A DNA stretch of 64,000 nt from Narthecium ossifragum (Eukaryota > Streptophyta > Magnoliopsida > Dioscoreales > Nartheciaceae): contig OY986971.1 of the NCBI GenBank assembly GCA_963920575.1, positions 1,178,001 to 1,242,000 of the forward strand, given 5' to 3'. Below the pieces are notes generated by a model. The model saw nothing but the letters and a program-made list of their open reading frames with translations, searched no databases and was not told the DNA's origin. Shown here piece by piece: positions 46,001 to 57,429 of the stretch. A program made the translations under genes and the position numbers. Within the stretch, counting starts at the first letter, position 1. The number at the start of each line of letters is the position of its first letter.

Positions 46001-47956
46001 GAAATTGTAATTTGGAGATGAATCTAGTAATAATCAGAAAGTAAATGGGTCAACAGAGAATATAAATGTCAATTCATGCTAAGCACTATGTCATAAACAA
46101 AGTAATGATGGTTCACATGTACTACATCATTCGGATAATTACAAGAAATAAATTACTGTTGATAAAAATTAGTTTAGGATAATAACCACTCACAGTGTGG
46201 TCAACGATGAACAATCACCGATCTCATCTGGGATCTGGCCAGACAAACGGTTGGACTTTAAGTCACTGTCCAAGAACAGCATATTTAAATATCAATTTCC
46301 AAATAGGAAACAATTTGAGTTCAGCAAAAAGCAATTAGAAATCAAGAAGATGCTCTCTCACTCTCTTTAAAAATGAGAGCAATGAGTAGGCAATTCAAAT
46401 CAGGGAATCCATTCATATAGACATGCAAACTAGAATTCCCATGTAAAGATGTTGATGGCTCATACACAGACTCGAGACTTTTCAAATTTCCTATTGCTGG
46501 TGAGATTTCCCCGTCAAGATTCAACCCCGAAAGATTCCTAAAAAAAATATGACAGCATAAGAACAAATCAATTGCCTTGTAACCTGGAAGCAAAGAATTT
46601 GATGCAGATGACATTCTTACAGCGCAACGACATTGAAGGTTACGTTATCACAAGTAACCCCCCTCCACGAACAATAATCCGAAGAGCCAGATTCTACCCA
46701 GTCATACAGCACATTGTCGACATTGCGAAAAGACTTCTTGATTTCCAAAAGTGTCGCACCTGAAGAAGAACATAAGCGAGAAAGCAACACCATTGAGTTC
46801 CTCACTAATTAGATTGTGAAATTCTCCAGTCTCTGACAATTGAATAGATAACAAATCATGAAAGGAACAACTGAGACTGATGCTTCTTATAATTGCCACT
46901 ACATATACACGTATGGATGGACTACCTAAAATTATAAACAAGAGGTTTGATAAGTTAAGGTAACTGATGTTCAAAAAATAAACAAGAGAACCACCAGAGA
47001 GAGAGAGGGAGAGACATGGGACCAGTAAGCAAGCTGTCTAGGATGAGATTCCAACCTAAAAGCAAACAAGAACCAAGAAATCAAACAATGAAGGGATCAA
47101 GAGCCTATGAGGGTATCTACAGAAACGCATTAACGACAAGAGACAGTAATTTTTATGGGGGAGCCTATATAGTAACAAAGAAGTGCAGACTAATCTTATA
47201 ATTCCCAGTTAATTTAAAAAAGCTACAAAAGATGCAAATAGATAGAAGCCCAACCACAAAAATAGTTCTTAACTATAAAAAAATCTTGTATTATCCAAGT
47301 TACTACCTCGAATCAAGTTATACATCGAACCAGAGTAACACGGGGTCAACCCAAAATATCTTTTTTTTTTCCGAACATTATGAGGAGAAAACTTAGTAAC
47401 ACAAAACTAAATAAAATTCTCAGAAAAGTATCCCTGTTGATAATGGTGAGAGGAACAGGGAAAAAGCTTTTCAACATAGAGAAACACTATTATAAATAGA
47501 TTCATAGTACCGTGGATTTATAGTACCATTACTTACAATAAAGTATGAAACAGACAACACATGCTTCTCCAGGAAGAGTAACAGAAACCCAGAAAACATA
47601 GGAATTTAAACAGCAATATAACCAAAAAAAAAAGGCTTTTTTTCATGAAAACGGGCAGAAATCACCATAAAGAAACTAGGAACTATACCTCCCTTGCGTC
47701 ACTACTCCAATAGATTAATGAGTAACGTAATCTAAGTCCTATGAAAGCAATAGAATAGAAAAAAAAAAATGGAACTTTGATACGGCTAACAGAGCCTCTC
47801 GTCTTTATCAACTATTATAATGCAAAGACCCCATTAAAAAACTCAACCAGGTAGCTTATCTATAACCTCACCATCGTTAACGCCACCATTAACAGAGCTC
47901 AAGAGACCCACTAGAACAAGGAAAACAAAAGCCACGGCTCTCCCATTGCCACCCAT
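40061..47956 (-). CDS. ER: ERECTA-type LRR receptor-like kinase, complete
   Basis: 985 residues in 27 exons: 47956-47872, 46759-46621, 46537-46466, 46265-46194, 45911-45840, 45764-45693, 45610-45539, 45447-45376, 45290-45219, 45133-45065, 44980-44909, 44678-44607, 44390-44319, 44244-44173, 44056-43985, 43901-43830, 43751-43680, 43568-43497, 43419-43348, 43250-43179, 43074-43006, 42922-42851, 42655-42582, 42366-42238, 41979-41632, 41522-41152, 40438-40061. All borders are GT/AG. Signal peptide at about 1-24, LRR N-cap with [10 protein letters not shown], then 20 repeat exons (18 of 72 bp, two of 69 bp, all phase 2), membrane helix at about 585-603, and a kinase with G-loop [11 protein letters not shown], Lys678, HRDVKSSN (Asp775) and DFG (Asp793). 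It ends [19 protein letters not shown] receptors at the plasma membrane bind EPF/EPFL peptides with TMM and SERK co-receptors and signal through YODA to stomatal spacing and organ shape. All key residues are present, so it should be functional. It could be ER or a close paralogue (ERL); the tail favours ER. Confidence 0.97.
46760..47871 (-). other. ERECTA intron 1
   Basis: 1.1-kb first intron, AT-rich, between the signal-peptide exon and the LRR N-cap exon. No element is recognised. Confidence 0.7.
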
Positions 47957-48608
47957 CTCCGGAGATGGGGCAGAGAGGATACTAGTGGGGGAGACGGCAA
48001 AACCGATCTACTGGCTTGGGGGGCATCTCTCTCTTGAAGGGAAGGGAGAGAGATGGGGGGGTGTCTTGGTATTCGTAAGCGAAGAGAGAGGGGGAGAGAG
48101 ATAGAGACGGAGTAGGGTTCACTGGTTCTCTCTCGTCCGGTCACATGCTAGTGTCAGCTATCCCCGCTAATATTTCAGCCCATCCCTCCTCTCCCCCACC
48201 TCCTCCCCTCCCTCCCTCCCCCCCCCCTCTCTCTCTCTCTCTTCCTCTCTCTAGATATATGTCAGTCTCTGTGCAAAAAAACTGCTCTCTTCTCTTACAT
48301 GTAAGTAGTGAGGAGAGAGAGTGTCATGGGGCTTGCCGGATGGGCCCTTTCTGTAGCACTTTCTCTCTCCTCCCCGGTTTAGATATATACATATATATAT
48401 CTTCATATGTTCTACGTGTAAGTTTTCTCTCTCTACACTGTAGGAAGAAGGAGACATGTTAAGAGAGGGAATGAGAGTGTTATGGGGGATGCAAAGATGG
48501 CAGAGATGGGCCCATCTCTGCTGCTTTCTCTCTCCGTCTCTTCATCTGTCACTTGTATATGCTAGCTAGATATGTATGTATGTATACGTGTTCTCTCTCT
48601 GGAATCTA

Positions 48609-48649
<41 letters not shown>

Positions 48650-49384
48650 CCGGTGAGGTGCAGGGGGTGACAGAGGTGGTGGTGTCTTGGGGTCTCGGCT
48701 TTTTATGTTTACGTTTACGTTTACGTGTATGGAGATTTAGGTGAATGGAGTTACTGCGGCCAGCTACTAGCTACTGTTTAGCTAGTTTGGGAAACGTATA
48801 GGAATCTACATAATAATGGAGGGAAGAGCGGAAGAGCTAAGAGGGGAAACGAGTAGTGGGGAGGAAAGTGGAGAAGAGGGAGGAAAGTGGAGAAGAGGGG
48901 AAGCTTGGTTGAGGAGAGGGAGGGGGGGTTAGGGTGGCATGTGGTGGAACATGCAATTAATTAATGAGAAGAGAGATCCATGGAACTTTTTTCATGAATT
49001 ATGGGGATTTCCTCCACATATTGTATGTATTATTTTAAAAAATATTGAGTGATTTCATAGTCCATGTTACAAACTTCATATCAATTTCGAGAATAACTTT
49101 ACACAATCATATATATCGGGATTATTTTGTTGTATTTGATTATGTCGATCAATCTTTCAGGCTATATATCGTTTCCCCAAACGGCCAACTAACTCTCCTA
49201 CCACGTTTCCCCGGTTTTCATGCCTCCCAACACACATTCCATCCATCATTCGAGCAACAAATGAAAAAGTATATGAAACCCCTCAAACACGCCATCTTGC
49301 ATGGGAACTATGAAAACCTCTCTTTTCATCCCCCTCCGGTCACTTTCTCTCTCTAAAACCCCCCATCTTCCATGACCCACCTAT

Positions 49385-49428
<44 letters not shown>

Positions 49429-49997
49429 ACTTTCTCTCTCCACTCCCCCCACAGCTTTTAAATTTTCCTTTGCATGCATCAGCAATGCTCTCAGCAGCTG
49501 TCTGCAGCCATATATATGAGTCCTGGGTTCATTTCAGGTCGACAGCAACCTTCTCTCTTTCTCTCTCTACTCAATCATATCTATCTATTTAAGAGAGAGA
49601 AAGACAGCATGCAGGATGATATTTATACCCTACTTTTTTACGTGCTCGTTTTTTATTCTCAGATCTTCTTCTCTTTCTTTTTTTCACCCTTTAACGAGGA
49701 CCTCTGGGGATCCAACCCACCGCCAACCTTTCGCTTTTCGTAACGCCGTTTCCCGCGATTTTTACCACTTCCCCCGATTAATCGCCGATTCCGTTAGTTT
49801 GTCGGTGCTGCTGTTTGCAAATGCACAGGAAACAGCGTCTTTTAGTTCACGTGTCATCAACTGATTGGTCTAACAGCCGGAGGAAATCTGTTGTTCAAAT
49901 GGAACATCCAATAGCCCGCCATTAATACTGGGTTGTGGTATCAGAAGTCTGCCGGGTCCATAACTTGAATCCGATTCCGAATATGGATAATTACAGA
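47957..49997. promoter_or_regulatory. ERECTA upstream region with GA/CT microsatellites
   Basis: Directly upstream of the ATG (47956) the DNA is CT/GA-rich. A pure (GA)n tract is at about 48610-48649 and a (CT)n tract at about 49391-49425; shorter CT runs occur at 48225-48250. GAGA-type tracts are frequent in plant promoters and 5' leaders and can recruit BBR/BPC proteins, but a role here is inference. There is no convincing gene of its own. A short TTTACG repeat is near 48708-48724. Confidence 0.4.
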
Positions 49998-51781
49998 GGG
50001 ATTTTTGTATTTTGGTACCATGCATTTTTCCAGAAATTCACTTTGATACCATCAAGTTTGAGATTTGCAATTTGATACCATCAAGTTAGAAATGAAGTAT
50101 CAAAAGGAGACCACCGTCGTCGTCGAGCTCGAGGAACCTGTCACCGTCGTCGTCTCCCTTGATCCAGCCCAAGGAGCTCGCCGTCGCTCGCCCCTATTCC
50201 GACCCAAGAAAGATTCCAAAAGCTTCGTCGCCGTCTTCTCTGATCCAGCCGAAGGAGTGGTCGTCGTCGCCGCTGCCCAACCAGAGAAACCCATCGTCGT
50301 CGTCTTCCTCTGTTCCAGCCGGAGGAACCCAAAGGAGCTTGTCGTCCAGCCAGAGGAGCTCGTCGCAAAAACCCGTCGTCGTCTTCCTCTGTTCCAGCCG
50401 ACGGAACCCAAAGAAACGAGACCGTCGTCTTCCTATGTTCCAACCAGCGGAACCCAAAGAAATAAGGAGACCGTCGTCGTCTTCCCCTGTTCCAGCCAGC
50501 GGAACCCAAAGAAACGAGGAACCCATCGCCGCCACCCACTGATCCAGCCCAAGGAGTTGGTCGTCGTCGCCGTCGCCGCCTCCTAAGGAGGAGACCGTCG
50601 TCGTCCTCTGTTCCAGCCGGCGGAACCCAAAGAAACTCGCCGCTCAGCCCAAGGAAGGAGCCCCGTCACCTTCCTCAAGCTCGTCGCCGTCCGTAGGTCC
50701 AGCGGGAGGACTCGTCCTCATCGTCCTCGACTCACCCGTGAAGCGTGAAGCATACCTCGAGCAAGGTCTACACCGCGGCTTCCCTGTTTCTGTCCATCTC
50801 CAAGCTTGGACGTCTTCTCCAACTCCAGCGAAGCTTCCAAACCCAGGCGCTCTCAAGCTTCTAGCCGACGTCCTCAAGCTTCCAGCCGACGTCCTCGAGC
50901 TCCAGTTGCTGCGTCCCCTGTTCCGGTCGCTGCGATCCTTGAACTCCAACGCCCATGAACCTTGCTCTCCCCGTCGTCTCCGAGCTGGACGACCTCACCG
51001 TCGACGAGGACGAGGGCGAGTAGAGGAGGAGGAGGAGGAGGAGTGGAGGCGAACGAGCAGAGGAGGAGTGGAGGAGCAGCCGGACGAGGGCGAGGGAGAG
51101 CATAGGAGGAGTGGAGGAGGAGCCGGACGAGGACGAGGGCGAGCAGAGGAGGAGGAGGAGGTCGAGTAGAGGAGTGGAGCAGAGGAGGAGTGGAGCAGAT
51201 GAGGAGCAGAGGAGGAGCCGGAGGAGGAGTGGAGCAGATGAGGAGAGGAGGAAGAGCCGGAGCGGAGGAGGACTAGGAGGAGAAGAAGAAGAGCCGGAGC
51301 AAGGTGGCGAGGCCGTAATAGAGGATGCCGTCCAGCGAGTGGAAGTTGTATGTTATGCATGCGAGGAAGCATGAGGCGGCGAGAAGGAGGAGGAGGGCTT
51401 GCGTCAGCGATCGCGCGACGGAGTCGCAGGAGCCATTGTTGGTGAAGACCGGGGTGAGGAGCTGGAAGGCGAGGAGGCGGCGGGGGAACGGATAGAAAAC
51501 ATAGGAGGAGAAGCTCTCTTTCTCTCTCTTACGTCAGCAAACCGGTCAACCAAAAAAATCAGTCAAAATTAGAAATCTCGCGTGCAAGTTGACGTCACCA
51601 CAGTTCTCCCATGCAAGCTAACGTCACCACAGTTTTTCGTCAGGCCGCATGACGCCGTTTGGGAGATCAGATTACTTTGCTCTGGTATTATAAATCGGTG
51701 ATATTAAATTGCAAATTTCAAATTTGATGGTATCAAAGTGCATTTCTGAGAAAGTACATGGTACCGGAATGCAAAAATCCC
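49998..51781. mobile_element. Foldback element C, 1.8 kb, GC-rich core
   Basis: The left end GGGATTTTTGTATTTTGGTA and the right end (reverse complement GGGATTTTTGCATTCCGGTA) form inverted repeats about 100 bp long with repeated TTTGATACCATCAA modules. The right end also contains GACGCCGTTT just inside the terminus, as in elements A and B. The flanks AATTACAGA and GATTTCATA may be a decayed 9-bp target duplication (6 of 9). The core holds CCAGCC-type tandem modules (50160-50650) and a purine-rich GAGGAG tract (51000-51300). No transposase is visible. Confidence 0.65.
50160..50650 (+). repeat. Degenerate tandem modules (TTCCAGCCGGCGGAACCCAA type)
   Basis: About nine copies of TCCAGCC..GGAACCCAAAGAAA or TCCAGCCCAAGGAG at roughly 40-85 bp intervals (near 50163, 50247, 50315, 50352, 50393, 50438, 50491, 50541 and 50612), separated by GTCGTCGTC runs. 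All long open frames here, on both strands, come from these repeats. Confidence 0.6.
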
Positions 51782-53600
51782 GATTTCATATGTAAATCCT
51801 CGTCGGATCTTCGAATCGGATTGGATACCACCTGAATTTTCAGGGATTTGTCTGAGATTTGCTTATGGCCTTTTTGGTCCCTTAAAATTTAAAATTCAGT
51901 TTTTATTCAAGCAGAGTTTGATCGAACTCATCTCGAGCAAAGATAATGAAAAATATATATATTTAAAAATATTTTATAGTTTTATTCTAAAATTAGTCCC
52001 TCGATGAAAAATTATTGGATCTGAATCCATAACAAGTAAAGGCAAAGGGAGCCAGGACCCCACACGCAGCCACATGGGCTGCTTGGCCTATTATTGGATT
52101 CGGGTGCTGTTTGGATTGGCCTGCTCGGACTATTCCAACCGCCCATGAACACCTCACGTGATCCCACATCACATATATATGGAGTCATAAAACGAGATCC
52201 CTTGGTGGAATAATAGCTCATCAATAAATCCAATCATAGAAGCTTTGAATGGGTATTTATCAGTGTATGTGAAAAAATACTAAAAGGACAAAGGCACAGC
52301 TTTTATTTTGCTTTTAAATCGATGACTTAAAATGTTGCCAAAAAAAAGGATGTGTGGACGGCCCAATGACACGATGAAATTGGCCCATAAATGACAACGA
52401 TGCCTATTAATTTCCCACCATTTAATTGGTCGTTGGAAGTCATGAAGGAACGGGATTCGGAATGCGAAACGCATCAGGATACGAGGAAGGGATAATTAAA
52501 ACGGATTTTTGCGTCTATTTATTTTGTAGCTATATTACAAAAAAGCATCCCACTCTTTAAATCCCTCGATCAAATTTGTTATTTATCTATCATGTATTTA
52601 GAATCGGGATCGTTAAAAATATAACTTGATAACTTGTGAGCCGTATGATAGGTTGCACTGGCCTGATAACCTTGATGCCGTTTCCCAACCCTTCCACTCG
52701 TTTCATCGATCAGATGGGAATGGGAAACGGTGGTCCTCCCATTAGAACCGACGGAAATCGTGATGTCTCCGTCAAGTGGTCCTCGTCACCCGTCGCTGTC
52801 CCAACTTTAACCTTACCGGAGGAGCAAAGTTACCGCCCGAACTCCTCGGGAAGGAAACCTTTCTCCACCCCGACACCGTAGGCCCCATCGCAGCCCCGTA
52901 ACCCCTCCGTCCCCCGCCGTCACTCCACCCAAAACCCAATCAATAACTACCACGTCATAGACTCGAGGATTACTAAACCCATCCGAGGAGCAGCAGGTCG
53001 AGACTTTATTTAAATGCTTCTATTCGGCAGACGTATTATCCAATCATATGCTCCCAGATTAGGGAGCTGCCGACCTTTATACCACTGTCACGTGTCTCGC
53101 GCGTGCCGGGCTGCCTCACGTGATCCCGTGGACTACAGTGGATCAGAGCCGTCCGTTCCGGATTGGACCGCTGACAGGATGGGGACACAGGCACCTGACA
53201 CCCCTTTTGCCCCGGGGGGTAAAAAGGCTGCTACTTGGTACGTCCTCCGATCGTGGCCGTCTGATTTGGATCGAACGGATTGGGTTCGATCGATGTGGTG
53301 GACTCCTTTTGGAGCGTAATTGGGAGTACAATAATTGGATGGGTCGGGGGGATCAGATGGATGGGGTCCACCAAAGTAATTAATTGATTGCATGAAAACT
53401 TTGTGAACAATGTTCCCTGAGATGGGAAATTAGACTTGCAGCATGAACCAGGTTTGATATTTGGGTTCGATTGTGTTTGGCAATGCAGAGTTGTGTCATT
53501 GTGTGGCATTTGGGTTTTCATATTACCCTATTTGCCTAATTTTCTCTGAATATTCCACCTCTTTTTAGATTTTCAATGTAGCCTGCAAGTTAATGGTTTA
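51782..53600. other. Intergenic DNA, no gene recognised
   Basis: Several open frames exist at 53014-53521, but none has coding character that I recognise. CACGTG cores at about 53090 and 53115 would fit G-box elements of an unidentified gene or of chance. The rest is unremarkable. Confidence 0.35.
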
Positions 53601-53639
53601 GAACTTGTTAAATTTTTCACTTCATTATGTAACATGCTA

Positions 53640-54260
53640 CGGACGTACAGATGATCAAACAACATAAGGAAGAGATCAAAATGAAGGACAAGAAGGGTAA
53701 TGGGCCGGTAATGGCGGCCATTGACTGGATCTCCACTGGGCCGCTTATTGAGCCCTCTCCTGGCAGCTTTCGGTGGAGTTGTTCCTCTTCTTGTGTGCGA
53801 CCTCGGCCTTCTTGGATGGAAGCCCACATGAGGGATTGTTAGGATCTCATGCATCGCCCAGCTCATTATCTCATTCTGGCAAGCCAGGAAGCACTGGCTC
53901 TCTGCCTCTCTGGTGAACTGTTTGCGACCAGCATTGCATGCATGCACGCCACAATGACCGGTCCTCGGACCTGAACCTCAACGGTGGCCAGCACCAGCAT
54001 CGCGGAGAGGAGTAGCACCGCCGCCACCGCCTTGCCAGAATCTCTCTCGATCTCGATCTCGATCTCGATCACTCCCCCCCCCCCCCTCGAAGTAGTCCTG
54101 GATCCTCGGTTTTATTTATAGTTTAGTGGCAGTGACTAGTGAGAGGATTTGGATTTGTGGGGTTGGGAGAGATGGCGGGTTTTCCATGAGGGCTGTATTA
54201 TAAAGAGGAACATAGTAACGTACGTGCATGTTAATGTGAAGGAGACACTCGTTTCGAAGT
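53640..54260 (-). repeat. Duplicated cysteine-rich-peptide block, copy A
   Basis: About 600 bp matching 56700-57420 in the same orientation: 3' flank (GATCAAACAACATAAGGAAG), coding region, leader and promoter (TATAAATA-like near 54110). It has decayed more than the other copy. Confidence 0.65.
53805..54043 (-). pseudogene. Cysteine-rich secreted peptide pseudogene
   Basis: Homologue of the gene at 56982-57236. The signal-peptide part is readable in one frame (VAAVLLLSAMLVLATVEVQV) and the Cys block in another (FTREAESQCFLACQ, from 53947), so at least one frameshift lies between. The start ATG is lost: the equivalent bases read GAGATTCTGGC instead of GAGATGGCTTCCGGC. The C-terminal block (YPSKKAEV in the other copy) continues out of frame. 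A (TCGATC)n tract at 54041-54070 replaces part of the leader. It is not expected to make the peptide. Confidence 0.7.
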
Positions 54261-55240
54261 CTCTGTTGCTCCACTGTTTTATACATTGATTGCAATGTAA
54301 GAAATAACAGAAATTAGTAGTGTTGAATAACAAAGTAAATAGATTTTATTTGATAACCGAAGAGATCAAGCAGCCACACACTGTGTTCTAATTAAGCTGT
54401 GCTAGGCCCGCCCAAATCAATGTCAACCCTACGAACCAGGAGAACTACCATCGCGGAACACAAAACGTCTGTTGCTGCGAAGGCCTGAAGGATGCAAAGA
54501 GAAGAAGCTCATCAACATTATTAATTGAGCAAATACTAAGAGCATTTTTCAGATTCGACCTTATAGAAACTTTACTCATGTACAGAAGGCACCAAAGCAT
54601 GAGTAGGCCGGATCAAGTCCACGCTTGGCCCGGGTTTTTATCTAGTATTAACAACAGCACGGCAAAGCAGCGTATTTGGCCTCATAAGTATGATCCAGCC
54701 AATCTAGGTCCATATTTCGAATAAGCCTGAAAACGTTACATACGTATGTCGGCCGAGCTGGGTTGGGCCTAATCCCAAGCTCATAATTATGACAAGCTGG
54801 TCCAAATCATAGTCATCATCATCGTCCTCATTATTTTTAATATTGTTACTATCATTATTAGCTTCTTCATGTACTTCCCTCAAGTTAACCCTGTCTACAA
54901 CCGGTCTCAACGGAAACACGAGGATGATAGGCTTGGTGGTAGGCTCGGTGGCTGGTCGCGAGGGAGGGGCAAGTCAGCGACGGTCACACGGCGATGACGA
55001 CGGAGATAGGAGATGGGTAGCGAGGGAAGGTCGGGTTCGTCGCGGAAGGAGTTCGCCGCGGAATAGAAGAGGTAGGCGAACGGTACAACGACGAAGATCC
55101 AACCACGGCGACGGTGCCGACCACTCGTCGGGCGCGACCACAACCACTCGTTGAGCGAGATCGCGACCACTCCTCGGGAGGAGACGATCGGGATTAGGGG
55201 TTAAGGGATTAGGGCTTTTCTTTGTTAGCTATATTTCCAA
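54261..55240. other. Intergenic DNA, GC-richer pocket
   Basis: Frames at 54843-55170 are open on both strands but look like repeat-derived GC-rich sequence, possibly the interior of the CACTA-like element whose end is at 55578. Confidence 0.35.
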
Positions 55241-55269
55241 AAAAATACACCCAGAAGATTTAATAGATG

Positions 55270-55578
55270 TTTTTGAGATCACATTATGGTCGTCTATTCC
55301 GGTCATGAAAATTATACATTAACAAATCAATTTTTACAATCAAATAACTCGTCGCTATTATTATATATCAGCCAAGCGACCACACATATGGTCGTAAATA
55401 TGCTGTAGGTTTAGATTTTACAACTATTATTTCCGACCACACATATTGGTCGCTTTTCTATATTTATATTTTATGACTACCAATCTTATTTTGTTGTTAT
55501 TACTATATATATTGTGACTATATAGTTTGATGTGATCGTAAATATTTGATCGCTACAAAGTGTTTTTTTTTTGCAGTG
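55270..55578. mobile_element. CACTA-like element end (right end)
   Basis: The sequence ends ...TTTTTTTTTTGCAGTG at 55578; read outward it is CACTGCAAAAAAAAAACACT, a CACTA-type terminus. Inside are repeated GGTCG(T/C) and GATCG strings in both orientations (for example TATTGGTCGC and TTGATCGCTAC), as expected for subterminal repeats. No matching left end or TSD was found. Confidence 0.45.
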
Positions 55579-56243
55579 GTAATTGCACGGGTATTATGCA
55601 TTGACCCTTGAAGGTGGAATTAAACAAATAAACTCAAATGTATACTACTGTGATGGTGTACAGGTTAATTTAGCCTCGTAAACTCTTATATGAGGTCAGC
55701 TTGGTTTAAATCCTCCGCGTGAGAGATTTGTGGCTGAGTATTTACCCACCCTATAAAAGGCACACCTTTTTTTGGAAAAAATACACCTAATTGTATGATC
55801 TACTGATGACTTTACTACGTCCTTTTAATCTCCCCGTTTGGTTTCGTTTTGGATTTCATATATTAGACCCGTTCTCTCAATCCCTCCGGCTACCACTCAT
55901 CATATTTGCTTGCGTTTCATCTCTCTCTCTCTCTCTTTTGTTTGTTGGCATCTTCTCTGGTTCCTTGATTGTTCTTTGCAAAACCCATGATCAATGGTTT
56001 TTTCCCTTTTCATGCGTGAATTTTTTTGAGCTTTTATGTTTGTTTTGACAGTGTTGAAAGAGATGGATTTGATTGCATTTGGAGTCTTTTTTGGATCCGT
56101 GTTCCTCTTGATGTGTTGCCAGACCAATCAAAAAGGAAGGCAAACTGGAAATACCGGAGTGGAAAACTTGACAACTCTCCATATCATATGTTAGCAAGAA
56201 AAATGATTAGCGTCCCACCTCTATACAGCAGCTTCGCGTGGTG

Positions 56244-56381
56244 AACCAATCTTCTTTAGCTTGTCTGATATGACAGCTTGAGTGTCATGCGAAGGATCCG
56301 GGTTTAAAGGTTAATTGGTACCCTCTCTCACCCTCAGTCGGTACTCTCCCCCTTGCCGTGCTTAACAAAAAAAAAAAAAAA
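56244..56381 (+). mobile_element. SINE-like insertion with A-tail
   Basis: About 138 bp ending in A16. GATCCGGGTTTAAAGG in the middle resembles the box B of tRNA-derived plant SINEs. The flanks GCAGCTTCGCGTGGTG (to 56243) and GCGCTCAGCGTGGTG (56382-56396) look like a slightly diverged target duplication. No ORF. The box A is not clear. Confidence 0.4.
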
Positions 56382-56862
56382 GCGCTCAGCGTGGTGCGAC
56401 TCAGGCGAGTAGGCAACAGCATCCAATTAAGGAATCATTCTGCACAACAATCTGGCTATCTTAAAAAATTCTTGTTCTTAAAAAAACCAAAAACCACCGT
56501 GGCTATTTGTCGAACAGGTTTTTTTACCTTAATTAACTCCTATCTCGTGGTCAAAGTGCTGAAAAAGTCTTAAATTTTTAAGCCAAAATTTAATATTTAA
56601 TGTGTACTCCACCCCGATACCTCATTGAGAGAGAGATATAGAAAGAGTATGCATATGAGATCCTTAGTTTATGGAATTGCAAAGATATATATAGTAGGCA
56701 TGTATAGATCAAACAACAAAAGGAAGAGATCGGAATGAAGAAAAGAAACGTAATGGCGGGCGGCGACTGGATCTCCGGCCGGCCGTTTTATTCACTGCTC
56801 TCGCCGCCGATCATCTTTCAGTACACGCCGTTCTCCTTCTTGTATGAGACCTCGGCCTTCTT

Positions 56863-56993
56863 TTTTTTGGCTTAGTTAAGCCAAGGGCTGTGTGACAGGG
56901 AATGACAGTGGTTTGCTAGGGAAAGTCCGAACACGCCACATGCAGTTCAGGCAACAATGCCTGCTGGAATACAACTCTAGTCTATGAAGTGCA
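56863..56993 (-). mobile_element. Very short 5'-truncated LINE tail in peptide gene
   Basis: GACCTCGGCCTTCTT is present at 56848-56862 and at 56994-57008, a perfect 15-bp target duplication. Between them the minus strand reads from GAGTTGTATTCCAGCAGGCA to GCCCTTGGCTTAACTAAGCC plus poly-A, which aligns with the 3' end of the LINE at 26395-26520. Only the last 130 bp of the LINE were copied. It interrupts the cysteine-rich peptide gene near its 3' end. Confidence 0.85.
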
Positions 56994-57236
56994 GACCTCG
57001 GCCTTCTTGGATGGATACCCACAGTAGGGATTCTTCGGATCCCATGCATCGCCAAGTGCACTCTGACAACCCAGGAAGCACTGCTCTCTGGTAAAGTGTT
57101 CGCTATCATCGGCCTTGCAGTCGTTCATGCACATGCACCACTCTGCCTGGCCCTCGTCAGTCTGTCCCTCGACGGCGGTCAGCACCAGCATTGCGGAGAG
57201 GAGCAGCACCGCCGCCATCGCATTGCCGGAAGCCAT
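56982..57236 (-). CDS. Secreted cysteine-rich peptide with LINE-derived C-terminus
   Basis: 84 residues, one exon. Residues 1-24 form a signal peptide (MAAVLLLSAMLVLTAVEG core). The mature part has Cys at 34, 36, 40, 53, 57, 72 and 82. The C-x3-C, 12 residues, C-x3-C spacing (40 and 36/40, then 53 and 57) is like alpha-hairpinin peptides, which are small antimicrobial or inhibitor helical hairpins, though the extra Cys pair differs, so the family is not certain. The last residues, Cys-Thr-Ser and the TAG, are supplied by the LINE fragment at 56863-56993. Without it the frame would run nine further residues (SYKKENGVY) to a TGA at 56818-56820 and have six cysteines. TATA-like ATTATAAATAC at about 57278-57288. 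The ATG at 57236 is taken because the reading frame to the signal peptide starts there; the inner Met7 is possible. Confidence 0.7.
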   Translation of the reverse strand: MASGNAMAAVLLLSAMLVLTAVEGQTDEGQAEWCMCMNDCKADDSEHFTREQCFLGCQSALGDAWDPKNPYCGYPSKKAEVCTS

Positions 57237-57277
57237 CTCTTCCTCTAGCTCTCTTCCCCCTGAAGTAGTCCTTGGTT

Positions 57278-57288
57278 GTATTTATAAT
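57278..57288 (-). promoter_or_regulatory. TATA box of cysteine-rich peptide gene
   Basis: ATTATAAATAC on the minus strand about 45 bp upstream of the ATG. The homologous pseudogene has a similar box near 54108-54118. Confidence 0.5.
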
Positions 57289-57429
57289 TAGTTGGGGGGG
57301 TTGGGTGAGAGAGGGTTTTGCGTGAGGGTTGTATTTGTAAAGGTGAACACTGCAATGTCCATGACTACTACGTTAGTAAACAGTTGGAGTTGGAGATGGT
57401 TACACATGGATGCGACGTTATTCTTGTCT

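Noticed and set aside
47911..48144. Minus-strand ORF upstream of ERECTA start (MTGRERTSEPYS...)
   Set aside because: Out of frame with the ERECTA signal peptide and lies in the CT-rich leader; at most an upstream ORF, with no supporting evidence.
48703..48724. TTTACG repeats resembling a telomeric tract
   Set aside because: Only about four units of TTTACG, not TTTAGGG; too short and the wrong motif.
50065..50586. 173-codon ORF with EEPVTVVVSLDPAQG
   Set aside because: Explained by GTCGTC and CCAGCC tandem modules in a transposon core; similar length frames exist on the opposite strand.
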